DNA from: Margaritifera margaritifera
Taxonomy: Eukaryota; Mollusca; Bivalvia; Unionida; Margaritiferidae
DNA: 64,000 bases
Assembly: GCA_029931535.1 (NCBI GenBank)
Contig: JAQPZY010001094.1
Location: 668,501-732,500, forward strand
Direction: 5' to 3'
Both the position numbers and the translations under genes were made by a program. This document shows, one piece after another, positions 45,206 through 57,547 of this stretch. The notes under the pieces are model-generated. The model had not been told where the DNA came from, did not search any database, and was given only the letters and a program-made list of their open reading frames with translations. How positions within the stretch are numbered: position 1 is the stretch's first letter; each line of letters begins with the position of its first letter.

Positions 45206-47306
45206 TTCTGTACTCCTTCTATATAAACGGACGTTACAGGCGTCAGAGAGAAACAGATATGGAGATGGCAAATTTGTTATCCAGCTGTCTAGATAGGATC
45301 TTGTTTCAATGATTGATCAGCTCACATATACATTTTCCGAACTCAATTAGATTCCTATAAGAAGTCAAAGAGGTTATTTGTTTGACTTGTTTTTCGTCCG
45401 GGGTTTGTTTTGCTTGCTTGTTTCTTTGTTTGAGTTGTGTTTTGTTATTGTTTATTTTTATTTTGCTTCTTTTTCTTCAACTTAAACCAACGCTCTGGAT
45501 TGTTGGACCGTTTGACCTCCATCTTTGTGTCCCTAATTACCGGTGTGCATCTGAGGCCTCCCATAACATTTCTTATTGGTTGGTCTCAGCCTGCTTTAAA
45601 GTGCTTTGCTTAGCGACCTTTTAATAAGTTGTCTGATTTTGTGTCCATTTATTTGACTGGCCACAACTTTAGAGGTGCCCCTTATTTGCCACTAACTAAT
45701 ATGGCTGTTATGTATGTTATTTCATGCCCACCCTAATGTTTATTGATATACTTGTTATTTTCCTTAACGGAAAAACATAAAAAGAATTTGAAAACAATTT
45801 TAACTGAGTCTTGTATTTATTTTAATTTGGATGATATACCCGGTTAGATTAATTTCCCCACCTTTTCGGTCTAAAGTGATCTAAATGTTTTATTAGTTTG
45901 GTCTTCTATCCTTGTAAATTACAACCCACTCATCGGACATAAAGTCCCGTGAGAGAGTTTCCTTGCTTTTCATCTCTTGATGTCTCAATCCATATTTTCG
46001 GTTGCTCCAATAACTGCTCTCCCCCAACCCTCGTCCAAGTGGAGGGCATAGACTTTCATCATCAGTTAGTACTTTGTTGATAGGGACTGAGTTTCAAACT
46101 AGTATTATTTGCCTTAAGGTCTATTCTATATAATATATTGCAGTCCCTTTTCAGGTGTGGGGTGCTAATGTGTATATATACTGTTTCTGACACATGCTGT
46201 ATTTTCTTTGGCTAGGGGACTTAAAGTGCGTCTCTATTTCACTGTTGTTCTTTAGAAATGCACAGATAATATCTGGATTGGTTGGCCAAAGCCAACTTTA
46301 AGTATTTGTCGAAAGGGCACAATGTAGCATATTCATGTATTCTCAAGAGTGCGCGATCAATGTAGATACAGCACGTATCATTTTTCTCTAAACTCAAACC
46401 GTGCACCCACTATGTCTGCTCAACCCTTTAACTTCTATAGATTGATAGAAGAAACGTTTATTTATAGCTTATATTTGTCTCTGTTGTGAATTTCAGGGAC
46501 AAATTGGCAAATTGGCACGATAATCAACAGCTGCAGAGGCCTGATGACGTGTGTCTTTCTTATTTTATACTAAGTTTTATTTTTTGGTTTTAATTTTTTT
46601 TTTTGCGTTTTTTTTTTTTTTTTGGCGTTTTTTTCAGTTCATATGCCTTTTTCTGGGTTATTACAAGGCAAATAAGTACGAAAACTTTAACTGTGATCCA
46701 TTACATGTTTTATAATTACTTCGACCGTGTAACAATGCACAAATAACGGTGAGGGGAGGCAACTCCTACAAAAAAATTCATTTGAGTTAAGGATTATCCC
46801 GTCCTCATGTACCTGGATCTTGACGTAGAATAAATTAACAATCATATAAATTTCATAATTATCCATAATTTGGGTATCTCCCCGTGCATGTTAAACATCG
46901 ATTTTCAGATATCAATACCGATTTTTAATCATAAGTTTGAGTTTCGTGCTGAAAAATAAGCTTCAATGGACCGCACGCCTGGACTTGCTTCATACGTGTG
47001 AAATGTTGGTGAGGGAATATGTCATATCAACAACAGGTCAAACTAGACGATTTAAATCAAAACGTAATAAAATAAAGAACACAAAGAGTTCAAAATGACA
47101 AAATTTGAAATATTACCTTAGTAAAGGTATAAGCTATTTACATAACTACTCACCTTCTGAAATCTGTTTTTCTTGGATTTGTATTGCTCTCAAAACGTGG
47201 GTTCCTAACGTTTGTAAGTAACGCAGAAGAAAATTCCATACCGTAAAACTCATTTGAAGGTATAGAGAAGGGTAGGAAAAGAGTGACATTAGGACGCCAA
47301 ATTTAG

Positions 47307-47312
<6 letters not shown>
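45206..47312. other. No gene seen; possible retroelement non-coding sequence
   Basis: An 80-codon plus ORF at 45382-45624 is hydrophobic and unrecognised. The sequence 45470-46560 is less AT-rich and has the look of a retroelement terminal or untranslated region, possibly linked with the Penelope-like fragment on its left; I cannot show this. T-rich runs lie at 46587-46625. Confidence 0.35.

Positions 47313-47367
<55 letters not shown>
47313..47367. repeat. (AT)n microsatellite
   Basis: Pure AT run. Confidence 0.95.
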
Positions 47368-47370
<3 letters not shown>

Positions 47371-47695
47371 GTGGTAAAAAAGTGCTTAAAAAGAGTTTAA
47401 TGATTGTTTGTTTTGTGTTGTTTTGCTTTTAAGTTTCCATCTACGCTGCAGTGTCCATGTTTTAGGTTGTTGGGTGACTAGCATGCGTGTGTGTCAGGTC
47501 ATAGCAATACCTGGAATCATTCTTGTTTGAATTCAAGGAAACGATTTCAACGACAATAATATTACACACTAGAGAAAAGGTGTTTTTTTTCATATTTAGA
47601 CCACGCTACGTTATTACACAATGATCTATTTATACAAGGCCTGTTATTTGTGACCATTAGATAAAACCACTACGCCAACAATTAAGCAAATACTT

Positions 47696-48567
47696 CATCA
47701 TCATCTTTATTTCCTTCCGTAGAAGATTGCATGATATAACAATAAATCATCTGAATACAATCAATAAATAAGTACCAAAATAAAGAAATGAATACAAAAC
47801 AAACAAACACGTTAAAAAAATATTTAAAAAAATAAAAATAAAAATAAGCAAACTGTGAATCCGGGGCGCCGTAGAACCAACATCAATTACTTCGTGCATA
47901 CAATAATGTCAAGAGGTCTATAGTGTGAATATCATAACATTGTTCGTCTATGATATAAAATAGAATACTAGAATACAAATTCTTACAGTATATCCATCAT
48001 TAAAGTGTTCCTCAGCTGCATAAGTTGCAAGTTTAAGTACCTTATTTGCAGAAGATAGCTGCACACTGCATGACAAAGTATGCTGCATACAGGGTGAATA
48101 ACTTGGAGTTTTCTTTGTCAATTACACCTGCTGGTAACCTTTTACCTAGAAGATATTGCAGTAGCAGCTCATCTTCTACATTAAATAACGTAATATGCAG
48201 GCTCAGTGGAAATTTATCAGTAAGGAAATCACAGAAAGAGTTTCTGAAATTCGACATATAAGGACAAGCAACACAACAATGAAGTATCAAGTCTGTATAA
48301 ACATTCCCACATCGAATACACATATCGAGCTGTGTTTGAGGAACAGCAGCCCATAGTTTAGCTACATATGTAAATACCTTAGTGTGCTGTCTGGTTTTAG
48401 CATGCTGCCATAATGAGGCATGTCGCAAGGATTCGTGTATCGAAGAGAATCTATCAAAATCTGCTTGATTAGACATACGAACTCTCCAGAGGCTATTTGC
48501 AAGACCAGCAATTTTTGACCTTATAATTTCTTTCCAATTTTGTTTATCTGGAATTTCGAATGCTGCA
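47696..48567 (-). pseudogene. LINE 3' end: C-terminal region of the RT ORF
   Basis: Minus strand: AAFEIPDKQNWKEIIRSKIA, then GLANSLWRVRMSNQADFDRF (48460-48565) runs in frame into the open ORF 48042-48476. The latter has a CIRCGNVYTDLILHCCVAC segment, the CCHC-like C-terminal motif of jockey-like LINE proteins, and ends CAAIFCK. The 3' region runs to about 47696, where the minus strand has AATAAAGATGATGATGAAG, a short-repeat tail typical of these LINEs. This piece is uninterrupted for 175 codons, better preserved than the other LINEs here. Confidence 0.8.
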
Positions 48568-48806
48568 AATAATCAGTTAGATACTCATAGCTTCTATATT
48601 ATTAATCACTGATCACTGAAAACATCATTATTTTATGTTACAGTGTCATTAAGAATTATCATAAGTCGGAATTATATTTTCTCGTTTTCTGGCGTTTTTG
48701 TCTCAAAAATGAGTTGGTGGTCAAAAGGGTATTATTATCGTTATTATTATCTGGATTTCGGATCAGAACTGAGGACGGATATCGACACCCTTACTGACAA
48801 AATTCC

Positions 48807-48877
<71 letters not shown>
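48807..48877. repeat. (AT)n microsatellite
   Basis: Pure run of about 71 bases. Confidence 0.95.
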
Positions 48878-48880
<3 letters not shown>

Positions 48881-49308
48881 AACTGTCAACTAAAGTTCAT
48901 TGACTATGTGCTGTATATAACATTTTGCAGAAAAAGTTTAATTCAACCTTGTCTAAATCATCTCTAGGTTTATCGTTTGTCAGAAATCATCATATATATA
49001 TCTATATATCTATATCTCTATCTATCTATCTCCTTATCGATTTGAATCGCGGATGGATAGATAAATATATGGGTGGATGCACTGTTGAATGGACGGATAG
49101 AAAGAAGGATGAATAATATATTTATGGATAGACATTCTCATAATTGGACTCATCAAATGAAAACATGAAGATATACACCAAGAAAGTAAGATATATTATG
49201 TACATCCATACATGTATATGCATGTATTTCTTGGGATATATAATCTCAATTGATAAATTTACTTTCACTTGACAAAACGCAATATAGATGCATACTAAAT
49301 AAACCCTT

Positions 49309-49312
<4 letters not shown>

Positions 49313-49364
<52 letters not shown>
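49313..49364. repeat. (AT)n microsatellite
   Basis: Pure AT run. Confidence 0.95.
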
Positions 49365-49372
<8 letters not shown>

Positions 49373-50227
49373 CATTTCATAATCCACCAATTGATACAGG
49401 GGTTAGTTTACGGGCCATGGCGTAAAGGGTTATACGAATGGATTAGGTTACATTTTCTATTTTTATTTTTAGATCCACCAATATCTTGATTCATGGTGCG
49501 GTTTGTGAAGTCGAACAACATATTCTGAGAGAGACCATGCAGTATATTTTACGACTTTAAAAAAGTAGTTGAAATGAATGCGGTATATAGCAAACAAATG
49601 CGTCGTTAGGTTTCTGTAGCTGTCATCGAGTTCTGATCAACAAGGAAAATGTGGGGATACCAGTTCTAGATTAAATCAATACTTTAAATGTTAAATGCAT
49701 CAGTATATAATATACACATATTAACTATACGCGATATTAGAATGTGTTAATAATGGCTATTTTAAAAGTCCGTCAAGCAATAAAGATTAAAAGCTCACTT
49801 CTGATTTTTTACGTCATTAATTACTCAGCTGTAAAAACGTACTTAACAGCAGGCCAAAATCACAGCCTTTATATAAGGAGAAATACCATGACTGAGTCAG
49901 GACTAAGTTCAAATAACATTAAGCTATTCTATTATATTTGTACATGTAAGATATCATATGTCTCGCTATTGTCATAATATCAATATTGCCCCAGTCCCCA
50001 TACCATATGTTTCACTATTGTCATACTATCAATACTGTCGCAGTCCCCAATCATTTTATAGAATATACGTTGCAGTTACCACATGTTTTACAACCCAATA
50101 CACACGTAGGTGAGTTCCTTCATAGCTTGTTTAATATAAATATAAAACACCTTCCTGAGTCCATGGAATTTAAAAACAGAACGAATCAATATTCAAACTT
50201 TAACATTTGGACACCTCCAGGGACACA

Positions 50228-50250
50228 CCACACACACACACACACACACA
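50228..50250. repeat. (CA)n microsatellite
   Basis: CA run of about 11 units. Confidence 0.9.
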
Positions 50251-50674
50251 CTGTGTTTCAATCGAGATATTTTCGTCCCCTACTTTTAGAGTCAATGCCG
50301 GTAAGATAAAAGAGTACCTCTGATATTTCAGTTTGAAGAAAAATCTCACAGAATTTTGGACCGTCTTACGGTCTCATTTCCTGACTTCCATTTCTTAAAG
50401 AACTGTCCATTTTTATGCTACTTTTTACCTGGTGATATTTATAACCATAAGTCAATACCATACAAGTGTTTTTATGCTACCGTAAATGCTTGAGTAAACA
50501 GATTGGTTGATGGAATGTTTATCATGATCACTTCATTCATGATTGTGTATATATGCAACGTATTAGCATATGAGAAAAGTGAATCTAAAGGTTATTTTAT
50601 TTACATTTCAAATCATTGCACATGACTGACCTTGGAAAAAGTCAGATCTTATAACAGTATTGTAGCAAGAAATC

Positions 50675-50848
50675 GCCCCCACCCTCCTCTGCTTCCCCCG
50701 CACCAAACTTAAGTATGGGGCCCCCTCCCCCCAAAAAAACTGTTTGATGGGAATTTTGGGCTACACTTTATTTGTCACCCCGACCCCACCCAATCCCCCA
50801 TACCCCAGCCCGGGGGGTGCGGGTGGGGGTGGGGTGGGCGGTTGCCTC
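50675..50848. repeat. C-rich then G-rich fold-back tract
   Basis: C-rich strings (50675-50813) meet a G-rich string (50810-50845). CCCCGACCCCACCC at about 50778 is complementary to GGGTGGGGGTGGGG at about 50822, with CCCGGG at the centre, giving an imperfect hairpin and possible quadruplexes. Confidence 0.7.
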
Positions 50849-51317
50849 GCCGCTCTTATAATGATTTTCTTCTTTCAAATCTTACATAATTCTTTTAAAA
50901 TTTCACAGTCTGCTATTCTGAAAGTATCCCAGGTATGTGTAGGTGATAGTGTGAATTAGCAGAACATGTTATAAGAAAATGTTTGTGTCATTATATAATT
51001 GTTTACTCTATTTGTAATGCTAATTATGTACTTGATCGATTTGACTGTTGTTTATATGTTTAATTCTCTCAGATATATTTGATATTTATAAGTCAATAGG
51101 TATGGTCTCTCTACCTTGGGAATTCACTAAGCTTGACCTTTCTGTTCATACAAATATTGGCTACATCACTTCTGTAGACTGTCTGAGTGCTGGGCATTGG
51201 ATTTTATATGATAAATTATATTTTCATTTGGACCAATGAACTATCCTTCCATCTTTATGTTGCGCACTTGGTAACCATTTAATCTTTTTTCTTTTCTTTT
51301 GCTTCATTTTCCTTCCT

Positions 51318-51376
51318 TAATTTTTTTTTTTTTTGTTTTTTTTTTTTTTTTTTGTTTTGTTTTGTTTTGTTTTGTT
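51318..51376. repeat. T-rich tract with (TTTTG)n
   Basis: Poly-T broken by G, ending in repeated TTTTG units. Confidence 0.85.
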
Positions 51377-51625
51377 GGCACTTTATTTCTAGTTTTCTGC
51401 CCTCTTACCATCTTGGTATTATCAATTCGTCGACATTGCTTCATTCTCCATTTTCATAATACATAATTTCACACAAATGCATGATTGATAGTTAATATTG
51501 TTGAAATCTTGTGTCTATTTAATGTTTTTAAAAATTAAAATCTTTTAAATAAGGCTGGAGTTTGGGTGAAACGTTTTGAAAAAATTGTATGGATATTTTT
51601 GTTCAATTTTTATTCTTTACTGAAG

Positions 51626-51932
51626 TTAAAGGTAAACTGACAAAGTTACGGACAGATAAGTCGTTACTAGTAGTTGCCATTGACATTGGCACTACATATT
51701 CTGATGTCGTGTGTTCTTTTGACATGAACGTAACCAAATACACGGCATCAATTGGAACTCACCATATGGAATACAAACCAAGACTCCAACCTGTCTACTT
51801 TTAAAACAGAACAAAAAACTAAAACTTTTTGTAGATCAACCACAACGAAAATACGCAACGTTGGTGGCCAGCAATAAACACAACGATTTTTACTTCTTTT
51901 GGCGTTTTAATATGACGCTTCACCATCTAGAG
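51626..51932 (+). pseudogene. HSPA12-like ATPase exon, locus 2, one frameshift
   Basis: Paralogue of 38082-38402 in opposite orientation. The first frame reads KLTKLRTDKSLLVVAIDIGT and TYSDVVCSF. A one-base loss near 51718 shifts it, and the second frame continues HGINWNSPYGIQTKTPTC, LLLKQNKKLKLF and DFYFFWRFNMTLHHLE to the donor GAG|GTGTGT (GT at 51933-51934), exactly the position of the donor in locus 1. The acceptor is TTTACTGAAG (AG at 51624-51625). The codon matching the locus 1 start Met is Val here. Start loss and frameshift suggest a pseudogene, although the rest is well kept. Confidence 0.8.
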
Positions 51933-52819
51933 GTGTGTAATATTTGTTTAATTATATTTGTTGGTTAAAGGACTTATCCAATATTGTTTTTCATCTATTT
52001 AATTGATAAATGACTGATACATTTTATTTTTATTTATCTATGTGTATTTCATACAAGCAGCTACGTCACCCTGAACAATTAAAGTTCTACAAATTTAAAA
52101 GGCGTTCCTTTTAGGGTTGAATCCAGAAATAGCACAGAGCAGTAAAAATAACTTTCTTTACACTATTTATCTATTTATCTATCTATCTATCTATCACTTT
52201 TTGGGTCATTTTCATGTCGATTTTATCAACATTTACAATTATCACAACGATGCTATATATCAAACTTTTGAAATGTGGTTTAATTATTTTATATCTGTCT
52301 TTAATTTAAATATCTATAAGATGTCCAAGCTGTGATAACTGTTGCAGGAGAGCATGAATTTAAGCTGTTAATTCAAAATACTCTAACTGAGAGCTAAAGC
52401 TCTATTTTCTTCTGTTCCTTTAGTTGCATATGTTTCTTGATATGTTTTCTTTTGTATTACATATCCATTTAATCGTGCATGATAGATCTGGTGTGCGATA
52501 TGGATGTTAAATTCATGTTTCCACATCGCACACCAAGACTAGAAATTTTTCGGTGTCGTCATTGACGACCATGTGTCAATATTCATCGATGCACCGAATC
52601 GAGTTATATAGTTAAAACTATATTTGGAAACGTATAATCAGGGGCTTGTAATAAATACAAAATTACTCTCGTGTTTTGCTGAGAGTTTGGAGTTGGGGAG
52701 GGGTTGAAAAATGGGAAGGTTGAGGAGGAGAACTCAGCGTATCTTAGGTCATATCAGATTGGTTATTTCCGCTGTCTCGGAACAAAACACGAGAGTACTT
52801 TTGTGTATGCATAATACAG

Positions 52820-52995
52820 GAGATCCAGAGTGACTACCAAAATCACGAATGTCTTTGGCAAGAAGTTGAACGCCTTGACAGTGTTTAGTCGTTCCATCGG
52901 GTATATTATGAGGAGTTTCCTGGACACCATGTCAGTTTCCCTTCTCAGGTCACCACGAAAATCGACTGGATCATTACTGTTTCTGCCATATTTGT
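52820..52995 (+). pseudogene. HSPA12-like second exon, locus 2
   Basis: Acceptor ATAATACAG (AG at 52818-52819). Three frames are needed: EIQSDYQNHEC, then ITNVFGKKLNALTVFSRSIG and YIMRSFLDTMS, then QVTTKIDWIITVSAIF. These correspond to the HSPA12 segments (D..GK...AL.VF..SI.YL...LL) and (I.W+LTVPAIW) that precede the AGI exon. Pro is changed to Ser in TVSAIF. At least two frameshifts. No third exon is found downstream. The exon shows what is missing from locus 1 between 38082 and 28218. Confidence 0.65.
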
Positions 52996-54415
52996 TTGTT
53001 TGTTTGTTATTGTTTCTTTTTGCTGGGGGGGGGGGGCAATAGAACAGTTTGTAAACTTTATTCTTCCATTGTTTTATTTTGAAGCTGATTCTATTCTTGG
53101 CATATTTCAAATGAAGTCGCAGAAATATCCGTTTTACTGGGTCCTGAACATAGGCATCACTAGCAAAAGTCATTTCGTTTCATTTCATCAAATCTATTGC
53201 CTTTATGTATAGAAGAGCAACGGGATTTGATATAAATGGTCCTCTCCATTACAAGTGTTATGCATATACAGCTAAGCAAGAGATGCAGCAATAATCATAT
53301 AATGATATAATGATACAAATACCATAGAAAAGACAAAACAAAGATATATCACAATGCTAAAACAATTGTTAAGAAACAAAATTGGAAAGAATAAGAAGAA
53401 AAAATAGGAACGGTTGTGATGAAAAAAAACCCAAAGCTTCTTAGAGTACACAGTAAACAAAATATACAAGCACCAGTCGAATATATGAGTTTCCAGGATA
53501 TAAATTCGGGTTTGTTGCAGGGTAAATACATTAACAGTGGGACAATAATCAGCGCCACCATTAAGAAATGTAGAGGAAGTGACCATTTTATAGACCTAGT
53601 CTGTCCATTTACAATTAAATCCGAGAGTAGTAGTATATTAACGGTATATGATGCCAGGCCAAACCATTTTAACTCCCACCAAAAACATTTTTAGAGGCAG
53701 TACCCTACCTCCATCCCAAATCAATTTACAACACATACCCAACCATCCCACCATCATAAAAAAGTTACAAAACTTTTACAACCTCAAAATCCTACCGTCC
53801 ATTAAAATAATTTTTATAAAAATGTCGAGTCACAGAACCCTACCTTCCGTCACTCGAGTTAAGAAGAATATATTTATATGCCTGTAAGTTTACTCTAGAA
53901 CTTAAAACCCATCCAATGAGACCTACCCTCATCAAATTTACAGGCCATACCCGACTTCGACGAAGTTACACACAAAACTACATGAGCAAATTTAACAAAA
54001 GATAGTGGAGAAAATAAATGTTTATGATTTAGTAGAGGTATGAAAATCAGGATTTTTTAAATTAGTGTTTAAACCCAAGTTTGTTTCTATAAGCATCGAA
54101 CTCTATTATAATTGTGTTAGATAAAACAAAACAATTTACTTCCTTGTTTTGGTAAACATGTAGTTTATACAAAGGCTTTAAAATCTGCAATTGTTTGTAT
54201 GAATTGTTATTAGTTTGTTTATGTATGTTTGCTAGTGTCTTTTATTATTGTTCAGTAGCGTGTTCACGCTAATGGGGAATGAATATTGCGAGTATTCGGA
54301 TAGAATTTAATCATGGTATTCCAAGACGTTACAATAGAATGTGTCTGTATACATATTAAAATGCATTCATATTTTCAACCATGGTAGTTTCTTTATAATA
54401 CACAGCGAAGAGTAG
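52996..54415. other. No gene seen; C-rich, G-poor segment inside
   Basis: A 92-codon plus ORF (53416-53694) and its antisense (53272-53586) are unrecognised. From 53640 to 54000 the plus strand is unusually rich in C and A and poor in G (CCCTACC words recur), in contrast to its flanks. Confidence 0.4.
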
Positions 54416-54541
54416 TTAAATTGTAATATATTTTGACAGGTGATATTTATTGTGTGGTTAAATTGTAATTTATTTTGACAAGTGATATTTATTGCGTGGT
54501 TAAATTGTAATCTATTTTGACAGGTGATATTTATTGCGTGG
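54416..54541. repeat. Three tandem copies of a 42-bp unit
   Basis: TTAAATTGTAATNTATTTTG plus ACARGTGATATTTATTGYGTGG, three units with only a few differences; a fourth copy breaks off after TTAAAT. Confidence 0.9.
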
Positions 54542-54739
54542 TTAAATAGCACTCAAAAGTATACAAAATTTAGTAATCTCGACGGTGACATTCATACATT
54601 TCTTATAGTTAGATACGTTAATACGAATTGATAGAAACATGTTGCATTATGATATGAACAAGTTCTCGGCTTTATATAATTCAATTGTAAAGCTGCAATA
54701 AACAAATTAAATCATTTTATGACATTTCTATGTATCTGA

Positions 54740-54799
54740 CATGGAAGAAACATTAGATTCTATAACTCAGTACATCAGTGACAATATAAAAGCTCTTGT
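54740..54799 (+). CDS. Possible first coding exon
   Basis: ATG opens 20 codons (MEETLDSITQYISDNIKALV), acidic and helix-like, followed by a strong splice donor consensus GTAAGT at 54800. No matching downstream exon was identified. Could be chance. Confidence 0.2.
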
Positions 54800-55498
54800 T
54801 GTAAGTCTTGCTTTTAATTGCATGCATGTGATAGTGGAAAAACATTGACTTTGAATATCAACTATTCGCACATTGTAAGTGCGAGTGCAGTCATAGGTGT
54901 GAAAAACTTAATTATTGCTTGGAGTATCTTTGTACGCTTGAATACATATTCAGCTATGCGTATGATTATGGGATAATTTGAGAAAGTAAAACGTGGCCAA
55001 AAGGTTAGAAGTTGGCAAGGAAACTAACATTTAAAGTTTGCAGTGTCAGAGAGCAGGGAAAACTTTAAGACTTAAATTCTGATGGTAATGAAATATTTAT
55101 GAAATTTTAAAATGTAATTGATTAAATGGGCTAAATACAAGAAATGAATATTTAATATCTGTCAATTCGACTTGAGGTGATAATATCAGGCCGACATAAG
55201 TTTCGTTTATTACTGGAACTGCAACGTTCGCAATTTTACGCAGTCTTTTAGTCCTCGTTGCCTAACAATACGTTTCCTACGTATGCTGTATTTGACTTTA
55301 TTTATTATTAGGTTTATTCAATGAATTTCATAAATTAAAGTTCCTTTGACCGTTTTAATTCTAAATATTTCTGTATAATTGCATTAGAGGAAGCATACAA
55401 AAATCAAAATGTCTTGATGCTGTAATATGAAGACAGCTGAACGAGACTATAGATATGTATTTGTTTCGAATATAAAATGATTTCTTGCATCATATTTC

Positions 55499-55569
<71 letters not shown>

Positions 55570-56269
55570 CACGACCCGCTTTACTCACTAAAAAGAAGAA
55601 AAGAAAAGAAAGTTATATGCATTATCCTTCTTAATATTAGAGATCTGAAGGTTAGTGTTTTTATTCTCTCGTATGGTTTTTGTTTTCTTTCTAGACAACA
55701 AGGTAAGACCAAAATCCAGATAAGTAGAATTCGAAATACTAACAGATTGTAATTGGCTCCTGATGATGTATTCAGGAAGGAGAAGAGGAGGAATTAGCAA
55801 GATACCAAATATATGCTGTAAAACAAATCATGCGTACTGAGTCGACAATGAAGGTAACATGAACATTGAGGGGAAATTATCTAGGTTCAGGTCGAGGCCA
55901 TTATATATAGGACTTTACGAAATTTTTATGGCTAGGGCATGTGCCAATTAATGTTTGTCAAAATATACAAGTACAAATGCAAACCTTTGAAGAAATTATT
56001 GTCTTGAAGTGACGAATAAAGTTTTAGCGGTATTTTAAAAGCACATGTAGACGTACCATCACATTTGCACCCCTATTTGTGATGACTATCCGTTATCACC
56101 AGAAAAAGAAAACAAATATCATAAAGAGTAAAGAGTCTGATTAATCTACACCACAATATAAATTGATTAAGGAGACAAAAAGGGTGCATAATATTCAATA
56201 GTCAAATATTATGCGCTTTAAAAAACAGTGATATGCTATCCACTGTCGTTGAAGTTGTCTGTTCAATTA
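54800..56269. other. AT-rich sequence, no gene seen
   Basis: A 91-codon ORF (55477-55752) runs through the AT repeat. Nothing recognised. Confidence 0.45.
55500..55567. repeat. (AT)n microsatellite
   Basis: Pure AT run. Confidence 0.95.
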
Positions 56270-56945
56270 GGATCGAAACTAAAGAAGATACACATAGTAG
56301 TTTTATTTGATCTAAGCCCATAGTTACAACTATGCATACAACAAAATATATCTTTGAGACAAAAGACAACTAATGATTTTGAAAAAGATTTCTTTAAGTT
56401 GATGAATAATAATGGGTACATTAAAACAATGGAAAATGTGAAAAAAGAGAAACGAATAAAAAATTACGTACTAAAGAAAGGAAGTAATTTTAACTTCAAA
56501 ATAATACAAAATTTGCAAGGGGAACAATTATAACACAATATGATTTTAGTCAGTTTAAAGAATAAAAACATGATAAATTAGTCAAGATATTGTACGGTAG
56601 CTTTACAGACCTAGAAGTAAGCAAGTTGTTTATGTATGACTTCTATAAAAACAAGCTCAAGAAACAAATAAAAAATAAACAAAATAAATAGACGGTTATA
56701 AAATTTAACTTTTAATAAAAAAATTACAGATTCTTTATGTAAACACTGAGATGCAGGTAACTTTTACAATGACATGAAAGAAAATAATGTTACGACACAA
56801 GTGATTACAAGAAAGAGAATATTTTTGGTGTTCCTCAAATGAATAGAAAGCGAAAAGTAAAATCACCGAGAGATGAATTTAATTAGGTCCTATCATCACG
56901 AGTTATACAATATTACGCTGAATCTGGATGCATTAAGTTGTTATT
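56270..56945 (+). pseudogene. Block D: Polinton-type protein-primed DNA polymerase B, C-terminal fragment
   Basis: The polymerase copies linear element DNA using a protein primer. Plus-strand landmarks: LKKIHIVVLFDLSP (56279), TNDFEKDFFKLMNNNGYIKT and MENVKKEKRIKNYV (56369-56470), then YGSFTDLEVSKLFMYDFYKN and KLKK (56593-56670), then YDTSDYKKENIFGVPQMNRK (56791-56850) ending QYYAESGC. This order (K..HRV, NDFEKDFFKLMNN..GKTMENV, SKLLMYDFYYN, DTSDY..N.YG.P..N) is that of the polB palm and beyond. The catalytic YTDTDS motif expected between the last two segments is reduced to KKITDSL near 56724. The Phe-Gly of FGKTMEN is replaced by GYIKTMEN. Three frames and several stops; AT-rich, unlike block A. 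Confidence 0.75.
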
Positions 56946-57031
56946 ATGACAAGAGATATTAATGGATAGCATAAAAACACTTCCAATTGGTGACCCTAGA
57001 ACTTTTTATTTGAACGATTAATTCCAACTTC

Positions 57032-57036
<5 letters not shown>

Positions 57037-57080
<44 letters not shown>
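57037..57080. repeat. (AT)n microsatellite
   Basis: Pure AT run. Confidence 0.95.
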
Positions 57081-57082
<2 letters not shown>

Positions 57083-57191
57083 AAACCCATCAAAACCAAA
57101 AACCCTTGGGACCCAAAAAAGTTTTCGGTTTTTAGAAGTTTTCGTTTTAATGATGTTTTTGTAGATGTGAAAAAAGTCTTTTTTAAGCGCT

Positions 57192-57195
<4 letters not shown>

Positions 57196-57269
<74 letters not shown>
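57196..57269. repeat. (GA)n microsatellite
   Basis: Pure GA run of about 74 bases; the only long GA array in the window. Confidence 0.95.
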
Positions 57270-57271
<2 letters not shown>

Positions 57272-57547
57272 TAATTATGAAAGCATCAGTATATGTGTGT
57301 CTCAGAGTGGACAAAATTAAGAATGCTGTTACTCTTAGAAAAGACATGTACTTGTATTTAATGAAGAATTAGCTGAACAGTAGACGTTCCTTCCGAAAAT
57401 CACATCCTCCCATATAAATAAATACGGTTGTTCCACATAGAAATACAGTCATTGTCACATGGAACATCTGACGATGAGATTCTTTTATAACTTTAATATA
57501 AGTTGATTAGAATTATGAATGATACTCCATAATGTTTAAATACTCCG

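Larger units (their letters stand above)
48568..51617. other. AT-rich sequence with simple repeats, no gene seen
   Basis: ORFs at 48643-48903 and 49122-49489 run through AT repeats and are not genes. A plus ORF at 49986-50309 contains a CA repeat. Nothing else recognised. Confidence 0.45.

Noticed and set aside
46541..46560. CTGATGA near 46557 as a hammerhead ribozyme core in a Penelope-like terminal repeat
   Set aside because: No matching GAAA and cleavage-site segment with pairing stems was found nearby.
54416..54541. CRISPR-like array
   Set aside because: Units are contiguous with no spacers, and the genome is animal.
56787..56800. TGTTACGACAC as another LTR start
   Set aside because: It lies inside the polymerase B fragment, with no matching CGTAACA end or duplication.
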